Positions 20,701 to 32,643 of a stretch of 64,000 bases of DNA are shown in pieces; position 1 is the first letter of the stretch; each line of letters begins with the position of its first letter. The notes below the pieces were generated by a model that saw only the letters and a program-made list of their open reading frames with translations, was not told where the DNA came from and searched no databases. Source of the DNA: Kalmusia sp. IMI 367209 (Eukaryota; Ascomycota; Dothideomycetes; Pleosporales; Didymosphaeriaceae); contig JAPEUQ010000024.1 in assembly GCA_027946365.1 (NCBI GenBank), forward strand, positions 62,001 through 126,000, written 5' to 3'. The position numbers and the translations under genes are program-made.

Positions 20701-23435
20701 TGTACAGCGTCCGATGGTGAAGACATTATTGGGACCGGATGCCAGCGCATGTCGCCCAGGTGAGAAACATCGACAACAAAGAGCGCCGATGTGGGCATGG
20801 AAGCGACGGTCTTCGCATCGCCTGCGCCAGACGTTTTTGATTCGCCGCAGGTGATCTGATAGCGGTGGATTACCTTTCCGTGGCTTCTGGGCATTCCATG
20901 CACGGCACCTCCATCTCCATCTTGTGCAAGTTTTCCAGAGCGAGTCCACGTGCGACCCTGCAAATAAGCCACAAGGACGGGTGATCCGCAGAGAGAATGC
21001 TTACCGGCAGGGTACCAATATTACGGTTTGGGATGGGCGCTCCCAATGGTGATGCGACGCTTTTACAGAAGCGTGTTTCTGGTGCTTCATGGCAAGCGGA
21101 CGGACCCTGTTTGACAGCCAACGCGGCCCTTGTGCAACATAGTCCATGGATTCGCGACCGATAGTGCTGTGTCGCCCATGAGATGCCAGAGGCCACGGGG
21201 CCAAATTTAGCGGTCTCGACAGACGTGCTTCGGGTCGTCGTAAACGTAGGCAACCACTGCAGAGGACGAAGCCAGAGCACTGCTAGCAAGCAGAGGCCAC
21301 TCCGAATCGGCTCTGCAGCAGATGTCGGCCTCCCCGTTGGTAGGTGAAAGTTCGTCTTTGGTGCTTCGGCCTCGCCTGTGTGTAGCGACCCCGCAGCACT
21401 GCGCCCACAGCGCCCACACCTCCCAAACGCGTAAGGACACCCACCCGACGGGATGGATTGGCGGTCCCAGCGAGCTTCCTTCCCGCACATTGAAGGATGC
21501 GCTAGACCGTAAGAGGAGGTGGATAATCACGCCCACGGGCCGAACGACACGACGCACCATGGCGTGCGAGACCCACGCCGATATCTCCTTGGATCCTGGA
21601 CGACAGATTCAATCTTGCGAACAGAGTTTGGAAAGTTGCGTGGCCAGATGGCAGCAGAGAAACCACATGTCTCCGATTCGGGTCGGGCGCACTCTGTACC
21701 GATATTGGCCTCGACGCAAGGCTTGGAGACTTCGGGGGCTGCAGCCACCGCGCTTGGGTCTGGCATGCGCGTCTCGAAAAGAGGCCCTCAGACCCTTCCG
21801 TGTTCGAGACTCCGCGAGAATTTGCAGTCTCTGTCGGCACCCGCTTGTGGAGACGTCGATACTCATGCGTGTGAGCAGCCAGCCACGCTGTTCCATCACC
21901 ATGGCTTAGGGTGGGTGTCTGAGCTGCACTACAAACCACTGGTCGTTTGTTCTTGCGCACGCGGGACACGACGGCATTATCCGCGAGATAGTGTCAGGTG
22001 AAGGCGATCGTGGCTTTCGGCCTTGCGGGTCCCGTCAGACCCTCTCCAAAAAAGCAGTCCCTCATCTCCTCGACATGGGATGTCCCGGACGTGCCTCGCA
22101 CCCATCCAAGCAAGCGGCATGCGGGCCAGGGACATCACATTCACAACCAAGTCGGGCATCAGTCCACTCATAAACATGAATCTGTTCATGCGACAAGGCT
22201 GCGTGATCTGGCCAGTTGCTCGCCAAACCCAGGCGCTGCAGGCTGCCAAAAAGGGCGACTTCAGACGACGAGACTGCATATCGGCTGCAAGCCTGCTGAA
22301 TTTGCAGCGCTCCGTGGCCGACCATGTCTCGACCGTGCAGAGACCAGATGGAGCATGAGACGACCTTTGTACGGGAGGGAGATTTGACAGATCCAGTTGG
22401 CTTGGGGTCTCAGAAGGTTGTGTTCGATGGCGAGATTGCCAAGTGTAGGAGTGATCGACCAGGTCGGCGACCATGCCGTCACGTTTGGCGAGACGCGCAG
22501 AATTTGGCCATCACCCACGTTCAGCAAAGACGAGAAAGTAGCAGAGAGCAATGTCGAGTTGATGTAGTTGGAAGAGTGTTGTCAGGTTTCCTCAGCACTT
22601 TCCTCATCCGTGCTGCTCTCCGGGCAGGCGCGAATCTCAGCCTCGCCGTTCACATCAGCGACGTCGCCATCCAGCAAACCACGTCCACCTCTTGAAGATC
22701 CAAGCTCGTAAAGCCCAGGTCAGGTGGTCGACAATTGAGCGGATTTGGGAACAAAGTCACGTGTTTAATTCCTAAACGTACCTGGTTATTTTGCCAAGCA
22801 CTAATGTACATTTTTATACCATCGCAGCACCAAGAACCGTGTATTTGACTTGCGCGAAATACAAAGCTCCTGACGCTGTGGTTGCTCTCTTCATGTTGTG
22901 GTTACTCTCCTTGCGTTGTGTTTGTTCTTCCGACGCTGTATGCTTGCACCACGGTCACCTACTTTCAATTGCTTTTTGACTAGTGACTGGGTACTTGATA
23001 ATAGAACATAATCTGTCTACACATGTCCCAGCAATCAAGAGGAGAACTCCCCCAAACTCAACTATGTGGGCACGAGCGATGGACCACACACTTCTTAGGG
23101 TTGACATCCCTTGAGGCACCAATCAACTCCTAATCTTCCAGTCTCACTATAGCATTTGGTGCCTCTCTCACATTCCGAATAAGAGTAGGAAAGCTCGTTG
23201 AGCTCCACCATTTCCAGACTGCCACGACCAGTCACGACACAATTTTCATCAATGCGGAACGAACTCAATTTCCTTTCACCGTCACCTTTGTTGTCCGGTA
23301 AACAATGTTGCTGTTTTCCTTTCACTCGGGCTTTGTACCTATTTTAGTCGTTTAGCCCAAAATTACGCCCGCTACATGTGGCCAAACTTTCACCTCGTAT
23401 GCCTCAAACATTCGCGAATACAGGTCAACCACACC
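17743..23435. other. Gene-poor stretch of 5.7 kb
   Basis: The right-hand neighbour starts at 23436. The first kilobase or so should carry the C2H2 promoter and leader. The section 18.0-19.4 kb is GC-rich and gives long but low-information open frames (Arg/Gly/Ala/Ser) on both strands. The section 19.4-22.7 kb contains many mid-length frames, none resembling a known domain and none with consistent codon usage. The section 22.8-23.4 kb is more AT-rich. I find no terminal repeats, target-site duplications or transposase/RT motifs. A TATA-like TATATATA at 20147-20154 has no evident gene behind it. Confidence 0.55.
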
Positions 23436-26400
23436 ATGGCCGATAACCTTAAATATGCAGTTGCGCTTCTCATCACCGACGGCATGCCATACCCAGAGGC
23501 AATCCAATCTTACGCAGAAGCCCTCACCGTCGGCATCCTCATGGTTCCAGGGCGTTATTTAGATCCCCTGAGGCTTTTCCGCAGCATCTCGGGCAGTACT
23601 TCCACGAACCCTAGCAACTTTTCGTCTCTTGTCCAAAACTCTTCAACTGTCAATCTGCTGTCAACAACACCCCCGATTCAAGAGCTGACGGCCAATGCTT
23701 CGGCCATCATTCAGCCGCCGCCCTATGTCGATCCGGTGAAGATCTTCGGCATTCCCAATGAAATTTGCTTCTGTCCGGCCGAGAATCCTGGTAGTCTCCT
23801 CTCGGGCGTTTCCAGGTATGATGATTGGGTATTCCCTGCCATCGTTGCCATGTTCTTCTCTTTCCTGCTTGCCACTACCTTCCTCCGGTTTCGTAGTACG
23901 AAACTGCGGAACGCCTATGAGAGGTTGCAAGGCGAACACGAGATGGTGGTGAAGGTTCACAATGCGTCACAAAATACATATAACACATTACAAGGCGAGC
24001 GAGAAGCGTTGGAAGGAGCTCACCACACCTTACAAGACAACCATCACATACTACAAGTCGAGCACGAGATGCTACAAGGGGCCCACGAAGCAATGAATTG
24101 TGACTACAATGTACTGCAAGCCAATTATGAGAGATTGAAAGAGAATCATGAGGCGTTGCAACAAAATCTTGCCGTATCACAAGATTGGGATCGCAGGTTA
24201 CGGGATGCTTGCAAAAAGTCTTATTACGACCTCGCCAATCTGCGAGGCGAGCACAATAAATTACAAACTGAATTCTCCGAGCTTGGTGAGCAATTCGATA
24301 AATACCAGATTCATTGTATCAATCAAAAAGTCGATCGAGATGAGCTCAGGCAAGCGGTAGAGCTTCGTGTTGCGACTCAGTCCGATTTGAAAGCTGCCAA
24401 TGAGGCTTGTTCCTTCATGCAACGTAGCCTTGAAGCCGCTGAGAAGGATAAAATAATCCTACAGGATCAAAACACCAAGCTGCGCAGCGAGAACTACGAT
24501 TTGACCGTTGAAGTTGACCAACTCAAGTTGCACGTTAGAGACAACACAGTTCCTCTAGAAGAGTATGAGTTTGCGATCGAGACCGAAAGTTCGGCTCAAT
24601 ACAAGCTCACAACTGCTGTACAAGAACTTAACGCCGAAAAAAAGGCTCACGACGTGACTCGTGAGGATAATGCTAGCCTTCGACGCGATCTTGGGCTTAC
24701 CCAAAACTCCCACGCCAATATGATCAAGGCTACCCAGGAGACACACACTAGCGAGCTGAAGACTGCTCAAGAAGACCACGCTAGGGAGATTGAAAATCTC
24801 CACGGCGTCCATGCCGCCACAATTAGAGTTATTCAAGATACCCGCAATCGTGAGGTCGATGATCTTAGAATGTCTCACGATGGTGACATCAAGAATCTTC
24901 AAGACGCCCACGACCGTAAACTTAAGGATCTCAAGCAGTCTCACGAGGACGAGATTGAACTCCTCAGAAAGGGAACTGACTCTGTTTTGTGTAGGCTCGA
25001 AGATGCCAATACATGCGTTACAGAGCTGCGGGCTACTGAAGCCTCACTTCGCCAGGACCTTGCAGCCGCCAATAGCCGTGATGAAGAATTGCAGCATAGC
25101 AAGGACAAGCTGCAGGAGGATATCACAAGCGCAGGAGCCCGCATACAAGAGCTGGAGGATAGCAAAGCTTTGTCGGCGAGCAACTCCCAGGATTTAGAAA
25201 AAAAATCAAGTCAGATACAGAGCGAGAAGATGGCACTACAAGAGAACTTGGACGCTGCAAGGAATGAGATCTATGAAGTAAAGGAACGATTCCGAGTTGC
25301 ATTGGAGAAGGAACGTCAAGTGGTAAAAGAACGTATTGAAGAACTGAAGGGCAGCAACACAGCACTTCAAGATAGCCTCAAGGTCGCGAACGAAGAGAAG
25401 ACTGAACTGCAGAACGCGAAACTCCAACTGCAGGAAGCCCAAACAGCATCAAAGAACGATTTAAAAAATGCAAATGGACGTATCGAAAGATTGGAGGGCG
25501 ACATCACTGTACTTAAAAACAGTCGTACAGTCGCGAACAAGGAGAGGACCGAATTGCAGAATTACAACGTCCAATTACAAGAGACCCAGAGATCATCAAA
25601 GAGCGACCTTGAAGATGCAAATGAGCGTATCAAAAAACTAGAAGGCGACAACGCGGTATTTCAAGATAATTTTGCGGCTATAATGAAGGACAGCGCTAAA
25701 GTGCGGAACGATAAGCTCCAACTGCAGCAAGCCCACACTCTCCTGAAGGCCGACTTTGACACCGCGAATGGACGCATCGAAACACTGGAGGGTCACAATC
25801 TTATACTTAAAAATAGTCTTGCAGCTGCAAACAAGAAGAATACCGCACTTGACCGTACAGTTGTCAACAAGTCTGACGCAACAGTCCAATGCGATCTCAA
25901 AGATTCTGGAGAGTCTAGTGCTGACCTTCAATGTGAAATTAACAAACTTCAAAAGGCTTACAATATGAAAGTAGACGAAGTCAACGTCCTTGATCAACGT
26001 CTCGAATTATGGTCCGACAAAGCCCCGGCCTGGCCTAGCGGCTCCAAAGACCCCCCTGAGCGCCTCCCAAACCTCGAAGATTTTCTGTATCCATCAATAG
26101 GCATGCCACCCCGCGATGAAGAACCTTGGGCAAGCATGAACGCATCCACGTATAAACAGCAATCCTCCTACTGGAAAAAGTGGGACTCAGCGCATAACGG
26201 CTATCATGCCAAGTTCGGCGTACGCGATTACGAACAATCCGCTTGGGGCTCCGCACCACATACTATCTCGCAAGAGGAGATCCAGCATCTTTTCGAGACG
26301 CGATACAATCGCAAGGAGGACGGGGCGAGGCCGCCGGTAAAAGTAAACCTTCCAGACAAAGCCACCTACCCAACGTCCTCGCATCAGCACGTGGACAAAT

Positions 26401-26687
26401 CTCGCGACCCAGATGACACCGCAACATCCGGTGCTTTGAACGATGTTGATGACACTCATGGGAGTAGCGACCATGCTTCAGAGGCTAATAACGAAGCCTC
26501 AGAGATTACGAATAATGAAGCTTCAGAGGCTACGGACGACAAGATCACAGAGGGTACCGACCACAAGGCTGCAGAGGGTGCTGATGACAAGACTACGAAG
26601 GGTATCGATGACAAAAACTACAGGAATCAACGAATACACCACTGCCTCTTCTCTCGTAGAGTCACCCACGCCCTTTATATCGGATAG
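23436..26687 (+). CDS. Membrane-anchored giant coiled-coil protein, probably lineage-specific
   Basis: A single exon; the frame opens at an ATG at 23376, but MADNLKYAV at 23436 is the more natural start, giving 1083 aa. A lumenal or extracellular part of about 125 residues has several N-x-S/T sites. One hydrophobic segment follows at about 130-150 (WVFPAIVAMFFSFLLATTF), then basic residues, then about 700 residues of almost unbroken heptad coiled coil. Within it are short LQ-x-x-H/E repeats (about 24.0-24.2 kb), an 11-residue repeat (about 24.7-24.95 kb) and a 49-residue repeat copied three to four times (about 25.38-25.86 kb). A Trp-rich globular module (KAPAWPSG.. to QEEIQHLFETRYNRKED) and an acidic degenerate EASE/DDK repeat tail finish it. 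The last 23 residues appear out of frame: dropping one A at 26613-26617 would continue the repeat and end at 26709. No known family is recognised. Confidence 0.75.
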   Translation: MADNLKYAVALLITDGMPYPEAIQSYAEALTVGILMVPGRYLDPLRLFRSISGSTSTNPSNFSSLVQNSSTVNLLSTTPPIQELTANASAIIQPPPYVDPVKIFGIPNEICFCPAENPGSLLSGVSRYDDWVFPAIVAMFFSFLLATTFLRFRSTKLRNAYERLQGEHEMVVKVHNASQNTYNTLQGEREALEGAHHTLQDNHHILQVEHEMLQGAHEAMNCDYNVLQANYERLKENHEALQQNLAVSQDWDRRLRDACKKSYYDLANLRGEHNKLQTEFSELGEQFDKYQIHCINQKVDRDELRQAVELRVATQSDLKAANEACSFMQRSLEAAEKDKIILQDQNTKLRSENYDLTVEVDQLKLHVRDNTVPLEEYEFAIETESSAQYKLTTAVQELNAEKKAHDVTREDNASLRRDLGLTQNSHANMIKATQETHTSELKTAQEDHAREIENLHGVHAATIRVIQDTRNREVDDLRMSHDGDIKNLQDAHDRKLKDLKQSHEDEIELLRKGTDSVLCRLEDANTCVTELRATEASLRQDLAAANSRDEELQHSKDKLQEDITSAGARIQELEDSKALSASNSQDLEKKSSQIQSEKMALQENLDAARNEIYEVKERFRVALEKERQVVKERIEELKGSNTALQDSLKVANEEKTELQNAKLQLQEAQTASKNDLKNANGRIERLEGDITVLKNSRTVANKERTELQNYNVQLQETQRSSKSDLEDANERIKKLEGDNAVFQDNFAAIMKDSAKVRNDKLQLQQAHTLLKADFDTANGRIETLEGHNLILKNSLAAANKKNTALDRTVVNKSDATVQCDLKDSGESSADLQCEINKLQKAYNMKVDEVNVLDQRLELWSDKAPAWPSGSKDPPERLPNLEDFLYPSIGMPPRDEEPWASMNASTYKQQSSYWKKWDSAHNGYHAKFGVRDYEQSAWGSAPHTISQEEIQHLFETRYNRKEDGARPPVKVNLPDKATYPTSSHQHVDKSRDPDDTATSGALNDVDDTHGSSDHASEANNEASEITNNEASEATDDKITEGTDHKAAEGADDKTTKGIDDKNYRNQRIHHCLFSRRVTHALYIG

Positions 26688-27482
26688 CCCCCGGAACCAT
26701 GATGAGTAAGCAGTATCCGTCTCCCTCATTCGTCTCCCTCGTTCGTCTCCCTCCGATCCCAGGTTCCTGAATCACATCTCATGGTATGTGTTCCTGGTCT
26801 CTTTCCCTGCAGCAACTAGTAAAAGACGGTCCTGTACTCATTGAGTGCTGCCCGCCTGCGACTGGGTTTGTTTCAACGGGGACGAGAAGTCCATCTCCGA
26901 CTCGACACTAGCTTCAGTACCTCCATAGTATTGTTCGCACAATCATATCTTCTTACTAGATCATGAGCTGTTCTATGTCTCCAAGTGGTGGTTGCAAGCG
27001 CTTGGGCTACCAAATGACGACACATGGGACACCCACCCTCCCTCTACGTTCATTCTGTTCTCTTTGAAACGGTACGACCACGCCAAAGTTTCGGCGACGT
27101 TACACATGCCTCCTCGCCCTACACACACCTTTCTCCGAACCCCTTCCCTCTATAATCCTCTAAGACGTGGCGTCATGATTTTATTTATGGTATTGTGTGT
27201 TTTTGCTTTTAGTCTTGCCCATAGGTGGTTGTGGTGATGGAAGGCAAGATGATCAAAGTGCTTCTCGTACAATGGCATGTCTTAGTATAGTAGTGGTTCA
27301 GCAAACTTCACGAAGCACCTTGATAGAGCTTAAAGAGGGTTGGAATAGAAAAAAGTTATTATTCTCAAGAAACTGTGTCTGATTGTTACTTTCCAGTGGC
27401 TGTGATGCATACGACGACAGAAAATAAGTGACACATCAATGGTATTTGGAGGGCTGGAATGATATCTACGAAAAGGCGTCGA
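26688..27482. other. Convergent intergenic region
   Basis: Lies between the ends of the coiled-coil gene (+) and the GH36 gene (-). No gene is seen. Confidence 0.65.
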
Positions 27483-30295
27483 CTACCGTATGATGACTTC
27501 GACAGCGACCTCATTGCTCCACCCAGCGTGCTGATCCGTTTCCTTCCACGCCCGTATAGTATCGATCTCAAGGATATTCTCACATTTGTCGTTGACCTTG
27601 ACGCATTCAGGGGAGATGGGTCGGCCAAAGATAACGGCCATGAAGTCGTCTCCGATGGAGCGCTTCTTGAGGTCGGAGATGTAAAGACCTGAATGCTGTT
27701 AGTCATCGGATACGGAGAGTGAGTCGGTAACTTAGCCGTGTTCAAGACGTACCGTATGTGCCCAGAACCTTCATCGACGTCCAGACCCTGAGTTTGCCCG
27801 AGTCGCGCTCGATATAGCTGTCAGTATTGATGATACCTGCAGCACCTGTCATCTTGCCCAACAGTCCCAAATTGGCCACGGATATCTCCGCAAGCCCCTT
27901 GGCTCCGTGCTGCCTTCGCTCGAGCTTAAAAGTGTGTAGTGGGAATGCAGACAGTATATCCCATCCTATCACCGGTAGCTCGAGGTGAACGAGTGCATTT
28001 TCATCCTTAGCACTTGTTGGCTCCGATACTTGGCCGCTAGTGTGACTCCTGATGATATACGTTCCCTGCTCCGCACCAGGGAACTGGTCTAAGCCGATCA
28101 ACTCGGTAATGGGACGCTGCGTGCAGTTGAAAACACCTAGGATACTGACACCTGAATGTGCCATGCCCACGAACGTGCTGACCTTTAGAAGAACGGTGGC
28201 ATCGTAAGAGTTATACACAGAAGTACTTTTTCCAACCGTGTGAGGTCTTAGGATGACTGTATCGCCCCGCGGAGTATTGCCCGTCATCTGGAAGATCAAA
28301 TCAACGTCGTGCTTTCCAGGAATGTCGGTAATATAGATCGGGCCTCCAGACACACAACGCGCTGCAGCATGGAAAGAAGCCCATTCGTGTGAGGTTTGAA
28401 ACATATCCCAGTCTGGTAGGATGTTCAGGTACTGATTGAAGACGGCGTTGTGCGCATTGCAAAAAATATGCCAAGGATGTGAAGCAGGCACTTCCGGAAA
28501 AAAGTCGTCTGAGTTTCGCAACAAAATGCGAGGCTTGTTTGGTGGAAGCTGAGAGTGGAAGATGATTTGTGGTGTTTGTGACATGCATGAAATGGCTTTT
28601 CCGGAGAAAAATCGGAGTTGATTGATGCTCCAGGCATCTTGGTAGGATTTAATGAGTTGTCTGCGATCGGTGGCATCGTCCAGTTCGTCCACAAAGAATT
28701 GTGCGTCTGTTTTGACGGCGTCAATACCGGCGGAGCTAAGGAATTGATAGAAGTCATGGTAGAAACGGCCGACATCTTCTTCCGCTACCACCACCATTGT
28801 CCCACCGGAGACACCGTCTTTCTTATGCACAGTGACGGTTTTGTATTCGTTGGCGATTTGGCCATCCCTAGCAATTCCACCCCAGTATCCAAACTGCATC
28901 ATTTTTAGTCCATGCTTCTTGGACATGTTGGAGACTTACAAGAGCATGCCAGACAGCAATATGTTTTATGGTTTTATGTTTCTGCCGGACATCAGTCGTG
29001 GTGGCCTTTAGACCCCTTGGGAACCCTGTTTTCGTGGCCTCAAACTCTACGCAAGCATTCTGGAACTGGTCTCCTCCCTCATGGTTGAGCGACTGCCAGT
29101 TGTCATCTATGATCAGGTTCGTAATGTTGATTCCATGCTCCTTGAGCGAATCTAATGCCTCAAACAACTTAGCTTCTGTGAGCTTTTGACCAAGACCGTT
29201 CCAGGTGCAGTATGCCAAGCCATCCTCCCAATTTTGCAACCATTGTGGGTCAAAATCTTTCATCAGAGCTTCTTCTTCCGCGGCGAGCTCCCCAGAAGCC
29301 GCTTGATATCTAAGAACTAACTTTCGAGCATGGTACATGACAGCTGACATGGCGTATTCCAAGGAAAGCCCTACGGCGGCTATGAGTGTAGCGGACCCAT
29401 CTTGTTCGCTGTCATTCCGTGACTCTATTGTTACGTTTCCATCTCCGTCATGGCCCAGAGTCGTAAGCACATTATCAATCCCACTAACTGCAACGACGAC
29501 GAGATGTGAGCCATCTTCGCGATGGAATGCCGCCACAACGGCTTCCTTGTCTGGTTGAAACCTGTCTCTGCCTTGACGGGGCGCCAGCCAGGGTGACCAT
29601 AATCGTACGAGAGCAAACCAATGCGAGAAATCTGTCGGTCTCCCAAGCTTGTTGTTCGAGTATCCGGATGCCTTTCCAGACGCTGCATTCACCGGACTAG
29701 TGATACTCCACAACAGCGTATCTGGCGTGTCACTCCTCTCCTCTTCAATTCCGAGGTACGGAGGCAAGTCGTCAATGAATTTGGTAATGTTGTTCTCTAG
29801 CGGCTTGTCGAGTTGGTAGATGAGTCGGCCATCGGAAGTGGAAAACTGCTCGTTGGCCCATTTCCATGGCTCGTCTTCAGCCGCGCGGAATGTGATGGTG
29901 AAGGAGATGGAGCTGCTATGTTTGGGCAGTCCAGCCAAATCGATAGTAAACCATTTTCGATAAAGGCCCGACCTAGTGTCTCTTTTCGTTAATAGCTTGG
30001 AGCGTCAGCTACAGTGTGTATATCTCCGGGCAGTCATACCAAGGACGAAGGCTCTTCAGCAGAGTCTAAATTCAAGCTGGTCCATGTCTCTCGATACTCA
30101 AAGTTAGACCACAACGCGACTTTCCAAGGCTTTTCGGTTGAGCTCTCGATCAGTACTGTAAATTTGACCTATCTCTGTTAATGACGATGATTCGTGGAGA
30201 AGGGCACTGTGGAGTTTGAGCCGTACGTTCTGCTTTTGGGAAGGTACAACCGTAGTCTGTCCCAAAGGAGGGTTGCATGTAAGCGTCGCGTACAT
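27483..30295 (-). CDS. GH36 family enzyme: raffinose synthase / alkaline alpha-galactosidase (Sip1-like)
   Basis: Five exons (30295-30227, 30168-30040, 29995-28940, 28893-27753, 27688-27483) encode 866 aa with every phase consistent. Key joins are SQKQN/VKFTVLIESS, EEPSSL/LLTKRD, IAVWHAL/FGYWGGIARD and LGTYG/LYISDL. The N-terminal beta-sandwich is followed by a TIM barrel with NWEDGLAYCTWNGL, IIDDNWQS (about 362), AVKTDAQ (nucleophile Asp at about 481) and GGPIYITDIPGKHD (acid/base Asp at about 607), the GH36 subgroup of plant Sip1/raffinose synthases. The C-terminus ends in an antiparallel sheet domain. In fungi this group is likely an alpha-galactosidase acting on raffinose-type sugars; no signal peptide is visible, so it is probably intracellular. 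Introns are 58, 44, 47 and 64 nt, and two donors are GTACGN. It shares a 318-bp promoter with the divergent mitochondrial TyrRS gene. Confidence 0.88.
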
Positions 30296-30613
30296 TATGG
30301 AGTGCCTAGGTATACAATCTGGGGAGGTAATAAGGTAGCACAAATGGCTAGGAAGCTGCGTGTGGCACCTTGAAAAGAGGAGTAATTCGATCTCGACCCG
30401 TCCAGCGGAGAGAACAATGGAGAGAAAGGATCCAACACTGTCAAGACTCCGAGATTGCTAGGCGAGCGGCGGCGGTGGTGACGTGTGCGGAGAAGGTCGG
30501 GGTAGCTCCGACCGTCGTCCAATCAACTCCCGGCGCGGCCGGCACTCGCGAAACTTTGGAGACGAGACGAACAGCTTTGCCCTAACGACGACGCTCTTTG
30601 AGCATTCGCAGCA
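30296..30613. promoter_or_regulatory. Bidirectional promoter, GH36 / mitochondrial TyrRS
   Basis: Only 318 bp separate the two divergent start codons, so core promoters and both leaders must fit here. The right half is GC-rich. No TATA box is apparent. Confidence 0.6.
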
Positions 30614-32643
30614 ATGTCGCTGCTCAAACAGCTGCCACGGTGCCGCTCATACATTTGTCAGCAATGCTTTCGCAATCAACGGCCCTCGCTCGAAAGCCAG
30701 CGACGGAAGGGCACCTGGGCTAAGGAAGAAGCCAATCCACAACTACGGGCTGCGCGGTGGGAACAGCAGGCATACAGGATCAAGAATGGGCTCCAGAAGA
30801 GCATGTTGCAGCTTTTGGACGAGCGCGGCTTTGTCAAGGATGTTGCTGGGTACGCATTACCGCTCTAACGTAAACAATGTACACAACGTACGTAACGCAC
30901 CGAACACCATCTGACGTGACTTAGAGGCCGGCAAGCTCTCGACTGGCTTCTGACGGAGAAGCCGATTGGCGTCTATGTCGGCGTAGACCCTACCGCTCCC
31001 TCGATGCACGTCGGGCACCTGCTTCCTCTGATGGCGTTGTATTGGATGTACCTGTCCGGCTATCACACCGTTACGCTGGTGCGCATCACCACCCAATCTC
31101 GACCGGCCCATGCTGATAAAAGGAACAGTTAGGTGGAGGCACTGTCCAGATCGGAGACCCGTCCGGGCGAACAACTGCGCGCACACGCCAGGGTGCTGAT
31201 GTCCAATCCATGAACATTCTTAGCATGCGCAGGCAGCTGGAGAAGCTCTGGGTCAACGTGAGATGTTTGGGCATCAAGCATCAACACCCCGCGAATGTCA
31301 GCAGAAAGAAGGAGCTTCTGGACAACCATACGTGGTTGTCTAAGCTTAGTGCTGTAGACTTGATGCGAGATCTGGGCTCAGGCATGCGACTAGGCTCTAT
31401 GCTTGCCCGGGACTCGTAAGCCACTTCGTATCTCTCGCATTCTCATTACCTGCTAACGAGTTCAGAGTCAAGGTTCGCATGGAAAATGGCGAAGGCATGG
31501 CCTTTTCCGAGTTTAGCTACCCACTATTCCAGGCATACGATTGGTGGAGCATGTATAGCAACCAAGGCGTCCAACTGCAGCTCGGCGGATCTGATCAGTA
31601 CGGCAATCTTTGCGCAGGCATGGACGCTGTGAGCCATATGCGAAAAATAAATGAATTGCAAGAAGAAGGCGCGGGAGATGATCTTTGGAATGCAGTATTT
31701 GGCTTGACTACTCCCCTGTTGACGACGGCTTCAGGTGAAAAATTTGGAAAAAGCGCCGGCAATGCTGTCTGGCTGGACAAAGAGATGATGAACTCTTTTG
31801 ATTTATACCAGGTGCGATCACAGCCACACGACGAACGACAACGCTAACTATTCACGACAGTATTTTCTTCGCACTGCAGACAACGACGTGGAACGCTACC
31901 TGAAGCTCTTCACCTTTCTACCTACTCAGCAAATCAAGCTGATCATAGAACACCACTTCCAGGATGAGTCGAAACGGACAGCCCAACATCTGCTTGCAAA
32001 AGAAGTCGTTGAACTTGCCCATGGAGCCGAAGATGCAATGAAGGCCGAGAGCGCCCATAAAGAGGCATTTAGCCAGGGCACCCACACATTTTCTCTTGCT
32101 GGACTCAGAAAATCCCTATTAGAAACATCAAAAAAAGACGCTCCAGTGGATGTCGATGAGAAAGAACAGAAAATTACTGCTTACAAAAAGGCATATGCTT
32201 CATCACTTCCTTCCCAATCCACCAATGGAACTACAACAGAAGCCTCGAAGACCGACACTTCCAAAGTAGTTACATTACCGTTGACACTCCTACAGCGGGG
32301 ATCTTTTCCTCGCGTATTGCACGCTGCTGGTCTTGTTTCCTCGAAAAGTGAAGGTCATCGATTAATCACAAAGCGAGGTGCTTATGTCGTTCTACCAAAC
32401 TCAGGGTCAAAAGAGAATCCCCTTGGTCTGAAGTGGGAACACATTCCTGAGACCATCAACACGGCGGATCCGAATCAGTATCTAATTGACTTTGAGGCGC
32501 TGGTTCTACGATCGGGAAAATCGAAGATACAAGTATGCCACATCGTTACCGAAGAAATTTTTGAGGCAGAGGGACTCACCTGCCCGGGGTGGGAGGATTT
32601 CAAAGCTAGAAGGGCGGAAGCCGAGCATCATCAGCCAGCATAA
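30614..32643 (+). CDS. MSY1: Mitochondrial tyrosyl-tRNA synthetase
   Basis: Five exons (30614-30849, 30925-31078, 31129-31415, 31466-31811, 31861-32643) encode 601 aa with consistent phases. The N-terminus is Arg/Lys/Gln-rich and lacks acidic residues early on, as in mitochondrial targeting peptides. The class I signatures are present: HVGH at 107-110 (HIGH motif), GGSDQYGN at about 266-273 for tyrosine recognition, and KFGKS at about 318-322 (KMSKS motif). A C-terminal S4-like RNA-binding part follows ([28 protein letters not shown]). The bacterial/organellar type makes this the mitochondrial enzyme that charges tRNA-Tyr; in related fungi such as Neurospora the homologue (CYT-18) also helps splice group I introns. 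Whether this copy does is not visible. It is followed in the same direction by the mitochondrial AspRS. Confidence 0.93.

Noticed and set aside
20870..21490. 206-codon minus-strand frame in the first gene desert
   Set aside because: No domain, no promoter, mixed composition. Overlapping + strand frames are of similar length, as in GC-rich non-coding DNA.
30104..30227. Reading GH36 exon 1 straight on without an intron
   Set aside because: The frame ends after REEL-type sequence and misses VKFTVLIESS. A 58-nt GTACGG intron with an ATTAAC branch restores the family sequence.
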